DNA from: Lysobacterales bacterium
GTDB lineage: Bacteria; Pseudomonadota; Gammaproteobacteria; Xanthomonadales; SZUA-38
DNA length: 64,000 nucleotides
Assembly: GCA_028285525.1 (NCBI GenBank)
Contig: JANQOZ010000023.1
Location: 1 to 64,000 of the forward strand
Reading direction: 5' to 3'
Both the position numbers and the translations under genes were made by a program. This document shows, piece by piece, positions 15,690-23,279 of the stretch; position 1 is the stretch's first letter, and each line of letters opens with the position of its first letter. A model generated the notes under the pieces. It made no database searches. It saw only the letters and a list, made by a program, of their open reading frames with translations, and had not been told where the DNA came from.

Positions 15690-16487
15690 GTGACCCAGAA
15701 CACCTCGGACCTGCTCCGTCAGTACACGACGGACGTCCTGGACCCGGACTCTCCGACGCCGCTGTACCACCAGCTATTCACCATGCTGCGCGACTGCATC
15801 GTGGGCGGTGTACTCAAGGACGGCGAGCGGATGCCCTCCGAAAAGGAGCTGGCCGAGTCGTTTAACGTCTCGCGGATCACCGCCCGCCGGGCGCTGCACG
15901 ACCTGTCCACTCGCAACCTGGTCGCCCGCCACCGCGGCCGCGGGACGTTCGTCAGCTACCGCTACCGACCGAAACCGGTCAACGCACCGCTGCTGGGCAT
16001 GCTCGAAAACCTTGAAATGATGGGTCGGGCCACGCGGATCAAGGTGCTCGGTCTGCATTTTGCTTTTCCGCCAGCGCCGATCGCCGACCTGTTTGACCTG
16101 CCGGAAAAGCAGAAGCTGTGCCAGATCGTTCGCGTACGTAGCGCGGCCAGCATGCCTTTCGCCTACTACGAATCGTGGACACTGGGCCTGGAAAAGAAGG
16201 ACGTGTCGCGCAGCGAGCTGGTCAGCCGAACGCGGCTCGAGCTACTGCGGCAGGCCAACATCAATATCGACCACATCGAACAAACGCTGACCGCCAAAGC
16301 CGCCTCACCCCAGGAAGCAGACGCGCTGGGCATCATGCCGGGCAAACCGCTGCTGATGCTGGTTCGGCGGTCCTTCGACGAAAAAGATCAGCTGCTCGAC
16401 CACCTGTACGCCGTATACAACCCGGACCGCTTCCAGTACCACATGACGATGTCGCCGGACGGTACGGCTGAGGTGAAAGCACACTAG
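15690..16487 (+). CDS. GntR-family regulator with UTRA ligand domain (HutC subfamily)
   Basis: The 265-residue protein has an N-terminal GntR winged helix (PLYHQLFTMLRDCIVGGVLKDGERMPSEKELAESFNVSRITARRALHDLSTRNLVARHRGRGTFV) and a C-terminal UTRA domain (about 95-250, including V-R-S-A-x-x-M-P-F-A-Y-Y-E-S-W and E-Q-T-L-T-A-K-A-A). HutC-type regulators usually repress catabolic genes and let go on binding the pathway substrate. It starts at a GTG 24 bp after the HMG-CoA synthase gene and is the natural candidate to bind the two palindromes at 10071 and 12810. The ligand is unknown. Confidence 0.9.
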   Translation: MTQNTSDLLRQYTTDVLDPDSPTPLYHQLFTMLRDCIVGGVLKDGERMPSEKELAESFNVSRITARRALHDLSTRNLVARHRGRGTFVSYRYRPKPVNAPLLGMLENLEMMGRATRIKVLGLHFAFPPAPIADLFDLPEKQKLCQIVRVRSAASMPFAYYESWTLGLEKKDVSRSELVSRTRLELLRQANINIDHIEQTLTAKAASPQEADALGIMPGKPLLMLVRRSFDEKDQLLDHLYAVYNPDRFQYHMTMSPDGTAEVKAH

Positions 16488-16578
16488 CGCCCACGAGCGC
16501 TGGAAGTTGCGAGCCTGATGGCCCACTTGGCGAGCGACAGCGCAGCGTGTAGTTCCGGGTAACTCGAAGGAAATCAAA

Positions 16579-17400
16579 CTGGCTAATTTCAATCCACTGT
16601 TTTTCGGCGAGGGCAACCGGCTCTTTGGGGTCTACCATGACGACCCGGCCGCGGCTCGAACAGGGATGGCGGCACTGATTGTCCCGCCCTTCGGTCAGGA
16701 ACACATGCGTTGCCATAAAACGCTGCAAAAACTCGCGGTAGATCTAGCCAGGCGCGGGATACCAACCCTGCGTTTCGATCTTTCGGGAACCGGGGACTCT
16801 GCTGATCACGAGAAGGTGTCTCTCGGCGTATGGTGCGAGGACACCTTGGAGGCAATCGAGCACCTGAAGCGGCAGTCAGGTTGCGATCATCTCACGCTCA
16901 TCGGCGTGCGCCTCGGCGCTGGCATCATCGCCAGCCTGAAGGTGAAGGCAGATCAGCTGGTTCTCTGGGACCCGGTTCTTAACGGTGACGCCTACCTGTC
17001 CGAAATAGATCAGCTCCACCAGGAACTGCTCGACAGCCCGATGTACGGACGGCCCGGTCGGCGTCGGAATGTGCACGACCCGGAGGAGCGCATAGGGTTT
17101 TCCCTACCGAACTCGCTCAGAGAGTCGCTTGCCGGGTTTCATGCGGATAGCGAATCGTCCGTCAACACTTCGAGGGGATTGTGGATAGCCGCTGAGGACA
17201 CCGGTTGCGCAGGCAGTTTTACAAAGTTTCAAGGTTCGTTTTCCGTTGAGTGGTCGACTATCAGCCTGGATATGCCATGCTACTGGAATTCGATTGAGCA
17301 CCTGGAAAAGGTCCTGATGGGCCAGCCGGTAGCTCGAAAAATCCTGGAATTCACGACTGAAGGCTCCAGCGTTGGAACAAGCGATACGTTTCGGTCGTAG
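16579..17400 (+). CDS. Exosortase-system-type alpha/beta hydrolase 2, apparent CTG start
   Basis: The coding signal begins well upstream of the first ATG (16666). Residues NPLFFGEGNRLFGVYH are encoded at 16585-16632 and match the start of exosortase A system-associated hydrolases (P-L-F-x-G-x-x-x-x-L-F-x-x-Y-H). Between the in-frame stop at 16516 and 16666 there is no ATG, GTG or TTG. AAGGA (16567-16571) sits 7 bases before a CTG at 16579, so a CTG start is proposed (273 residues). The elbow reads GVRLG at 109-113 with no Ser, as in the R-L-G-A variant of this group. It is the first gene of a lower-GC five-gene cluster and overlaps the next gene by 29 bp. Confidence 0.75.
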   Translation: MANFNPLFFGEGNRLFGVYHDDPAAARTGMAALIVPPFGQEHMRCHKTLQKLAVDLARRGIPTLRFDLSGTGDSADHEKVSLGVWCEDTLEAIEHLKRQSGCDHLTLIGVRLGAGIIASLKVKADQLVLWDPVLNGDAYLSEIDQLHQELLDSPMYGRPGRRRNVHDPEERIGFSLPNSLRESLAGFHADSESSVNTSRGLWIAAEDTGCAGSFTKFQGSFSVEWSTISLDMPCYWNSIEHLEKVLMGQPVARKILEFTTEGSSVGTSDTFRS

Positions 17401-18211
17401 CGACCATCTCTCGGGCGTGCTGAGCTCACCCGAATCGAAGACAGCAGAATCCCGGCGGCCCATCGTTGTCATACCCAACGCTGGCTTCGTTCACCACGTA
17501 GGTCCATTTCGGCTCCATACCTACCTCGCCCGAGCGCTTCGAGACGCGGGCTTCAGTTCATTCCGGTTTGACCTTTCTGGGTTGGGAGACAGCTCATCCC
17601 CAGCAGGGCGTCACCAGGTCTCGCAACGAAAAAACGCTGATCTGGTCGATGCTATGGACATGCTCTCCGATCGGACCGGCTGCCGGCATTTCGTTATGGT
17701 CGGCCTGTGCTCCGGAGCGAGCGATGGACACCGGGTTGCACTGGTCGACCCCCGGGTGGTCGGTGTTGTCATGATCGACCCACCGGCTTATCCCAATCGA
17801 TGGTTTTTCGTTCGGAAGGCGCTCAACCCGTTTCGGGTGGTCCGAGTCGCCGTGAGATCACTTCGCCGACGTTCAAAGCCACCGGCAGGTCCGGACGGCA
17901 AATCCGAAATACCTGCCGTCCGCATTCACAAACCGCTGCCCGTCGGCGAGTTTGCCTCCCAGCTTGAGAAAAGTACGGTCAGCGGCGTTCGCTACCTGTT
18001 CATTTACCTGAATCGCCGGGACTATAACCACCGGAGACAGCTCTACAGCCTGCTCACGCCGGCGACGCCGCGTCAATCGATCGCGGTGGTCTATGAGCCA
18101 AGGTTTGACCACACCTTGATCTTTAAATCTGATCGTGTCCGAGTAGCCGAACATGCCGTAGCCTGGCTTCTTGATCTTCCGCCCAACAGCGCAGCCAGGG
18201 AGGCCGCGTAA
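17372..18211 (+). CDS. Exosortase-system-type alpha/beta hydrolase 1
   Basis: The 279-residue protein (TTG start at 17372, inside the end of the previous gene) is an alpha/beta hydrolase with N-A-G-x-x-H-x-V-G-P-x-R-x-x-x-x-L-A-R and F-D-L-S-G-L-G-D-S. Its nucleophile elbow is GLCSGASD with Cys113 at the nucleophile position. That Cys elbow (GLC-x-GAS) and pairing with a second hydrolase mark the exosortase A system-associated hydrolase 1/2 pair, usually found with PEP-CTERM sorting and polysaccharide genes. No exosortase is in this window. The C-terminal His lies in FDHTLIF. Substrate unknown; an acyl or thioester carried by the neighbouring ACP is possible. Confidence 0.82.
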   Translation: MEQAIRFGRSDHLSGVLSSPESKTAESRRPIVVIPNAGFVHHVGPFRLHTYLARALRDAGFSSFRFDLSGLGDSSSPAGRHQVSQRKNADLVDAMDMLSDRTGCRHFVMVGLCSGASDGHRVALVDPRVVGVVMIDPPAYPNRWFFVRKALNPFRVVRVAVRSLRRRSKPPAGPDGKSEIPAVRIHKPLPVGEFASQLEKSTVSGVRYLFIYLNRRDYNHRRQLYSLLTPATPRQSIAVVYEPRFDHTLIFKSDRVRVAEHAVAWLLDLPPNSAAREAA

Positions 18212-18269
18212 TGAATTCATCTTCGGCAGCTGTCATCAGGGCTCCGATGCCCATTACAGGATAGAAACT

Positions 18270-19700
18270 ATGACCACGCCACGAGTCACCATCGTCATCT
18301 CGCCCCGCGAGCGCTTCAGCCTCAGCGAGAGGGCGCTCGATGCAATTTACGAACACACTTCGCTGCCGTTTGATCTCATCTATGTGAGCGGCGGGGTCCC
18401 ACCCCAGGTGCTGACGATGCTTCAGCGGGCCTCAGAGGACAAGGGATTTGAATTGATTCACACCCCGCGATTTCTTGCGCCGAACGAGGCTAGAAATCTC
18501 GCTATTCCAAAGGTCAAAACCGAGTACGTCGTGTTTTTGGATAACGATGCCTTGGTCGCCCCCAACTGGCTTGAGCACCTGCTGGCCTGCGCAGACGAAA
18601 CTCAGGCATCGCTGGTCGGCCCGCTCTACATGATCCATGAATTTGAACGAGCCACCATACACATGGCCGGAGGCCGCCTTACGCCTGTCGAAGAAGACGG
18701 GCGCAAATACCTGATCGATGAACAGTACCTTTACGACACACCCGTCGCCAAAGCTGATATGCGTTTGAAGCGTCGCAAGGTGGAGTACGTTGAGTTTCAC
18801 TGCATGCTCGCGCGGATGACGTTGTTTGACCAGATTGGGCTTCTGGACCCTAAGCTCTACAACCTTCACGAGGAGCGAGACTTCTGTCTGGCTGCTATCG
18901 AAGCTGGCGGCGAGGTGTACATCGAGCCGCGGTCAATTGTGACTTACGTACCTCCGCCCCCCTGTCAATGGTGGGACCTTCCGTACTTCATGCTTCGTTG
19001 GAGCGAAGAATGGAGTGTTTCGAGCGTAAGGCTGTTCAACAAGAAATGGGACGTCGCCGGCGTACGGCATATCAGCGACAAGAACCACGTTTACGAAGAG
19101 GGAACGGTCATTGGATTTGCCAGCGCCTGGCGTGCACGCGTAGCAGGACATCGGTTCAGCAACGAAGACGCAGATCCGATTGGCCCTCTGGACCAGGCTC
19201 GACTGATGGTGGCGCTGCTCGCGTCGGTGGATCGACAGTACTATTCCATGGAACTCACCGGGCAAAACTCCAAAGAAAACAGCTCGCAGCAATCCGTCCC
19301 GACACCCGATATCATTTTCCGGCTGTCCGAGCTCGAGGACCCGGACTTCTGCTATGAAGCCACCCTGTCGCCGCTGCGCAGACCGGTAGGCGACCAGCCA
19401 TTCGTGGTGAGAACCAAGGGGCTGAAGGCAGAAACCATGGCCGAGCTGTCCGACTACGCCTTTATGGTGAACAGGGCCCCTGACGGCAGCTATGAGTGCT
19501 GGTTCGCGCTGGCCACCGCGCCCGAGCGAATCGCTGCGCAGGAGCCGGTAGCCACACCAGTCACGCTCGCGGGCGCCGTGACTGCTGACGGGGATCGGCG
19601 ACTCACCCTGGTTCAAGGTCATGTTGGAAAGATCCTGTCTGAGCGCGATTTGAGCGACGATTCGCTGCTGAATGCCATCGTCCAGGGAGATCTCTACTGA
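18270..19700 (+). CDS. Family 2 glycosyltransferase
   Basis: The 476-residue protein begins at the ATG 18270 with AGGA 8 bases upstream. Residues 1-230 are a GT-A glycosyltransferase 2 fold: V-T-I-V-I-S-P-R-E-R-F at the start, R-N-L-A-I, and the metal/nucleotide motif FLDNDALV (Asp91, Asp93), followed by a H-x-E-x-R-D-F-C-L motif that replaces the usual ED/QxxRW. The last 200 or so residues show no domain I can name. The stop overlaps the next start by one base (TGATG), so it is translated with the FkbH-ACP gene. It probably adds a sugar to a cytoplasmic lipid or acyl-carrier acceptor. Confidence 0.88.
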   Translation: MTTPRVTIVISPRERFSLSERALDAIYEHTSLPFDLIYVSGGVPPQVLTMLQRASEDKGFELIHTPRFLAPNEARNLAIPKVKTEYVVFLDNDALVAPNWLEHLLACADETQASLVGPLYMIHEFERATIHMAGGRLTPVEEDGRKYLIDEQYLYDTPVAKADMRLKRRKVEYVEFHCMLARMTLFDQIGLLDPKLYNLHEERDFCLAAIEAGGEVYIEPRSIVTYVPPPPCQWWDLPYFMLRWSEEWSVSSVRLFNKKWDVAGVRHISDKNHVYEEGTVIGFASAWRARVAGHRFSNEDADPIGPLDQARLMVALLASVDRQYYSMELTGQNSKENSSQQSVPTPDIIFRLSELEDPDFCYEATLSPLRRPVGDQPFVVRTKGLKAETMAELSDYAFMVNRAPDGSYECWFALATAPERIAAQEPVATPVTLAGAVTADGDRRLTLVQGHVGKILSERDLSDDSLLNAIVQGDLY

Positions 19701-21784
19701 TGGACACATCGACACTGTCGGCAAACCTGGTGATCGCTGCCAATTTCACGATCGAGCCCATCGACGCAGCATTGTCATTCTGGAATCAGGAGCTACAGCT
19801 CTGGTCGTCTCAGGAATACGCTCCCTTTGATCAGCTGTTCCAGCAGCTGCTTGATCCAGCCAGCGCGCTTGCCGCAGATAGATCGGCCACAAAGGTGATC
19901 CTTCTGCAACCTGAGCGTTGGCTTTCTGGGGGCGACGTCAAGCGTGCTGCCAGTGACTTCTGCGGCGCCGTTGAGACCTTCCTGGAAAGCAGGCAGGAGA
20001 GTCTCCTGCTGATCCTTTGCCCGCCGTCAGCACCGGAGAACGCGGGTCAGCCTGATCTTGTCTTAGCTGAGCAACGGATTGCAGATACCCTGTCAGGCTT
20101 AAGCGGCCTGACGTTGGCTTCTGGCACGGAGGTGCAGGAGAACTATCAGGTTACTCAAATGTCCGATCCGCATGGATCCCGGATTGCGGCTATCCCGTTT
20201 TCAGCCACCTATTTTGCTGCCCTTGCGGCGACGATTGCCCGGCACGTTTGGCATCAGCTTGTTCCCGACAGCAAAGTCCTGGTCCTGGATTGCGACGACA
20301 CGCTGTGGGGCGGATTGTGCGGCGAGCTTGGTCCGGATGGAATCGTGCTCAACGAACAACACCTCGCCCTGCAAAGACACGCGCAAAGCTGTCGTCAGGC
20401 AGGAATGCTCGTCTGCCTGGTTAGCAAAAACAACGAAGCGGACGTATTGGCAGTTTTCGAGCGAAATGCAGAGATGGTACTCAGCCTCGATGACGTGACC
20501 GCCCATCAGATCGGATGGGGTTTGAAATCAGCGTCAATGACCAGGCTCTCCGAAACGCTCGGGCTTGGGCTGGACAGCTTTATTTTTGTTGATGATGACC
20601 CGATGCAGCTGGCAGAGGTCTCCCGGGTGCACTCTGAAGTGGTGACCCTGGCACCGCCCGAGACCAATGCCCAAAGGTTCTGGAAACACTTCTGGCCAAC
20701 CGACTCATCGGTCACAACCGAAGAAACAAAGCGGCGTACCGAGGCCTACCGAGAGCACGCCAATCGCGAATCATCGCGCGCCCAGTCCCTTGAATCGGGA
20801 GCTACCCTGGCGGACTTCATCTCCAGCCTCGACTTGAGAATCGATCATCGTCAGCTTGACTCAGAGGATCTGAGTAGAGCATTCGAGCTTTCGCATCGCA
20901 CTAACCAGTTCAACACCAATGGACTGAGGCAGTCCGAGGCACAGCTCGTCGCTGCCTCAAAGGACCCGGCAACGATCTGTCTGACCACACGCGTGAGCGA
21001 CCGCTTTGGAGACTATGGATTGGTAGGCCTGATCCAAGGAGCTGTATCCGCAGAAACCCTGCATGTGAGGGAGTTTTTGCTTAGCTGCCGGGCCCTCGGA
21101 CGAGGCGTTGAGCATTCGATGGTGGCAGAGCTTGCACGGCAAGCTCGCGAACGAAACGTCTCAAAGGTCACTTTTCATTTCACCGATAGTGGCCGCAACA
21201 CCCCTGCTCTCGATTTTTTAACGAAACTGGCGGGAGCCGACAGTTCGGCGAGCTCGGAGTTTTCGATGACCAGTGAGCGTGCGGCAGGTTGTCGATTTGA
21301 AGCTGTCGAAAGTCAATCTGCTGAGCGTGAGCCACAGGCTCACGCGCCTACTACTGAGAAACACCCAGGCGATTTTGGGCGAAACCATAATCCTGGGTTG
21401 CTGGCGCACATTGCAGAGGCTCTGGCAACAGGAGAGCAGATCCTGAACGCCTATACACCGGCTCAAAACGCTGCACCCCAATCGTCGTCCAACGAGGCTT
21501 CGGATATAGAAACGTTGCTGACCAGAGCTTTCTGTGAACATCTGGGTGTATCAGAAGTCGACCGGAACGAGGGTTTTTTTGATCTGGGTGGACATTCACT
21601 GCAGGCGGTGCAAATTCTTTCCGAGATGAGTGCCGCGGCAAACGTGGAGCTCGATCCGACACTGCTGTTTACAACAAATTTCTCCATTGCCGAACTGGCC
21701 GAAGAAATCGAGTTCCAGGACACGACCGGAAACCAACCCGTTGGGAGCGTTCTTGACCAGCTATCTGCGTTGACCGACAGCTGA
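19700..21784 (+). CDS. FkbH-like HAD-IIIC enzyme fused to an acyl carrier protein
   Basis: The 694-residue protein has three parts. An N-terminal region of about 180 residues precedes an FkbH-type HAD domain with the DxDxT motif DCDDTLWGG (Asp197, Asp199, Thr201), S-K-N-N-E and F-I-F-V-D-D-D-P. Next comes a GNAT-like segment (about 390-510, R-V-S-D-R-F-G-D-Y-G-L-V-G and L-S-C-R-A-L-G-R-G-V-E). After a low-complexity linker, a carrier protein domain has Ser633 in DLGGHSLQA as the phosphopantetheine site. FkbH proteins take glycerate from 1,3-bisphosphoglycerate and load it on an ACP as glyceryl-ACP. Fusion of enzyme and carrier suggests self-loading. No ketosynthase or pantetheinyl transferase is nearby, so the C3 unit is probably moved to a glycoconjugate. 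Confidence 0.9.
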   Translation: MDTSTLSANLVIAANFTIEPIDAALSFWNQELQLWSSQEYAPFDQLFQQLLDPASALAADRSATKVILLQPERWLSGGDVKRAASDFCGAVETFLESRQESLLLILCPPSAPENAGQPDLVLAEQRIADTLSGLSGLTLASGTEVQENYQVTQMSDPHGSRIAAIPFSATYFAALAATIARHVWHQLVPDSKVLVLDCDDTLWGGLCGELGPDGIVLNEQHLALQRHAQSCRQAGMLVCLVSKNNEADVLAVFERNAEMVLSLDDVTAHQIGWGLKSASMTRLSETLGLGLDSFIFVDDDPMQLAEVSRVHSEVVTLAPPETNAQRFWKHFWPTDSSVTTEETKRRTEAYREHANRESSRAQSLESGATLADFISSLDLRIDHRQLDSEDLSRAFELSHRTNQFNTNGLRQSEAQLVAASKDPATICLTTRVSDRFGDYGLVGLIQGAVSAETLHVREFLLSCRALGRGVEHSMVAELARQARERNVSKVTFHFTDSGRNTPALDFLTKLAGADSSASSEFSMTSERAAGCRFEAVESQSAEREPQAHAPTTEKHPGDFGRNHNPGLLAHIAEALATGEQILNAYTPAQNAAPQSSSNEASDIETLLTRAFCEHLGVSEVDRNEGFFDLGGHSLQAVQILSEMSAAANVELDPTLLFTTNFSIAELAEEIEFQDTTGNQPVGSVLDQLSALTDS

Positions 21785-21798
21785 CGAAGGTCAAGCGA

Positions 21799-22992
21799 TT
21801 GCACGTCCTGCTTTATTGCTCAGGCTCGGCGGGCGACATACTGCCATTTGTTCGGATCGGCGGCAGCATCGTGCGAAGCGGTCACAGTGCAACTCTGGTG
21901 ACGCATGCAGGGTATGAGAGTCTCGCCGAAAAAGCAGGCCTCGCTTACGCCCCAATTGACAGCGCACAGCAATACGCTGAATACCTGTCCAACGTCTCTG
22001 CGTTAAATACACCAGGAGGCATTGGCAGATTTCTGCAGGATTTTTCGCTCCCACTCGCGGAAGGCTCAGTTCGGGCCATTGAATCGGAACTCAGAGACAA
22101 CAGCGTCCTGCTCAGTTGCCCAACCTTTGACGTACCAGCTCGCCTCGTCGCGGAGCGCATCGGCCTGCCGATTATGTGGTTGTTCATCGCACCCGTTCAG
22201 GTTGCCCAGTGGAACCTTAGGGCGAAAATCCGGCTAGCCATGTTTCGGGATGTGCTCGGCGATTCCATTCGGCAGATCAGGGCTAATTTGGGTATGTCCG
22301 AGATCACCGATTGGGATACCTGGCTTGCTTATTCTGCTTCGTCAATCGGTCAGTGGCCTCGCTGGTTTGCTGAGCCAGCTGAAGACTGGCTGTCAGGAGT
22401 CGAACCGATCGGTTTTCTTGCAGACAACGAGGCGGAGCGAGTTCAACTGAGCGACCCGATCGAACAATTTCTTGCTGCAAATCCCGCACCGGTACTGATA
22501 ACCGGCGGCACAGGGGATTACCTTGACGAATCTTTCTTCGCAGCAGGTTTGAAAGCAGCCCGTCATAACGATCTGCCGTCGATTGTGGTTACACGATACC
22601 CGGACCGAGTTGAATCGACCGGAGGTCGTGTATTGGTCGCCGAGAAAGCTCCTTTCGGCCTGCTGATGCCGCGTTGCAGCTGCGCCATACATCATGGCGG
22701 CCTGGGAACACTGGGAGCCGCAGCAGGCGCAGGCATCCCCCAACTCATTTTGGCGTTTGGCGCCGACCGTCCAGACAACGGAAAGCGCGCGATCGATCTG
22801 GGTATCGGACAAATGGTTGAGGCCAGAGAGTGGAAGACTGACAGGCCTACGATGCTGCTGCGGCAGCTGCTCACAAGCCAGAAGACGCGGCTGCGCTGCG
22901 AACAGATCGGCAGGGTAACGTCCGAAGAACAAGCCGGGTTTCCTGGAGTCCCGGAACTCGAGGCGTTTTTTGGCTCTGAGTCCGGCAGGTGA
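21799..22992 (+). CDS. GT1-family (UGT/MGT-like) glycosyltransferase
   Basis: The 397-residue GT-B protein starts at a TTG (21799) with AAGG 8 bases upstream. The N-terminus (HVLLYCSGSAGDILPFVRIGGSIVRSGHSATLVTH) is the usual acceptor-side Rossmann fold with the G-D-x-x-P motif. The C-terminal signature APFGLLMPRCSCAIHHGGLGTLGAAAGAGIPQLI is the nucleotide-sugar binding motif of UDP-glycosyltransferases that modify lipids and natural products. It is the last gene of the cluster, 14 bp after the FkbH-ACP gene. Together with the GT2 enzyme, two sugars or one sugar on two acceptors may be transferred. Confidence 0.88.
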   Translation: MHVLLYCSGSAGDILPFVRIGGSIVRSGHSATLVTHAGYESLAEKAGLAYAPIDSAQQYAEYLSNVSALNTPGGIGRFLQDFSLPLAEGSVRAIESELRDNSVLLSCPTFDVPARLVAERIGLPIMWLFIAPVQVAQWNLRAKIRLAMFRDVLGDSIRQIRANLGMSEITDWDTWLAYSASSIGQWPRWFAEPAEDWLSGVEPIGFLADNEAERVQLSDPIEQFLAANPAPVLITGGTGDYLDESFFAAGLKAARHNDLPSIVVTRYPDRVESTGGRVLVAEKAPFGLLMPRCSCAIHHGGLGTLGAAAGAGIPQLILAFGADRPDNGKRAIDLGIGQMVEAREWKTDRPTMLLRQLLTSQKTRLRCEQIGRVTSEEQAGFPGVPELEAFFGSESGR

Positions 22993-23279
22993 GACCCGAA
23001 CGCCAACAATAGGCGCCTTGTTCCGCCGAAACCCAGGAATAAGGAATATCGGCGAGAAGGCTTGTGTCGCTGACCCACAAAAGACCTCGTGCCGCCCTAA
23101 GTATTCCCTCTGTCTGCACCTATCCGGAATCTTTGTGGTTTTCTCAGGGTGCGAAAGCGCCATCAGATAAACATATATGTAAACTTGACAAACACAAACG
23201 TGAATGTCGGAATGGGCTCATGGGCTGCCCATTCGGACCTTCACGCGGCGGCCCTCCCTAAAGCAGCGAGGTACGCGGT
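22993..23279 (+). promoter_or_regulatory. 287-bp leader region of the TonB-dependent receptor
   Basis: No gene is seen. It contains the 10-bp palindrome ACATATATGT (23171-23180), a TTGACA (23185-23190) that could be a -35 element, and then a large hairpin. CGTGAATGTCGGAATGGGC (23199-23217) pairs with 23227-23245 over 19 positions with two mismatches and a 9-base loop. No T-run follows, so it is more likely a leader structure than a terminator for the glycosyl cluster. The ribosome binding site region (GCGAGG, 23265-23270) is about 20 bases beyond the stem. Confidence 0.5.

Noticed and set aside
18171-18269. Longer N-terminus for the GT2 protein
   Set aside because: The upstream frame overlaps the previous gene's end and lacks a ribosome binding site, while the ATG at 18270 has AGGA 8 bases upstream.
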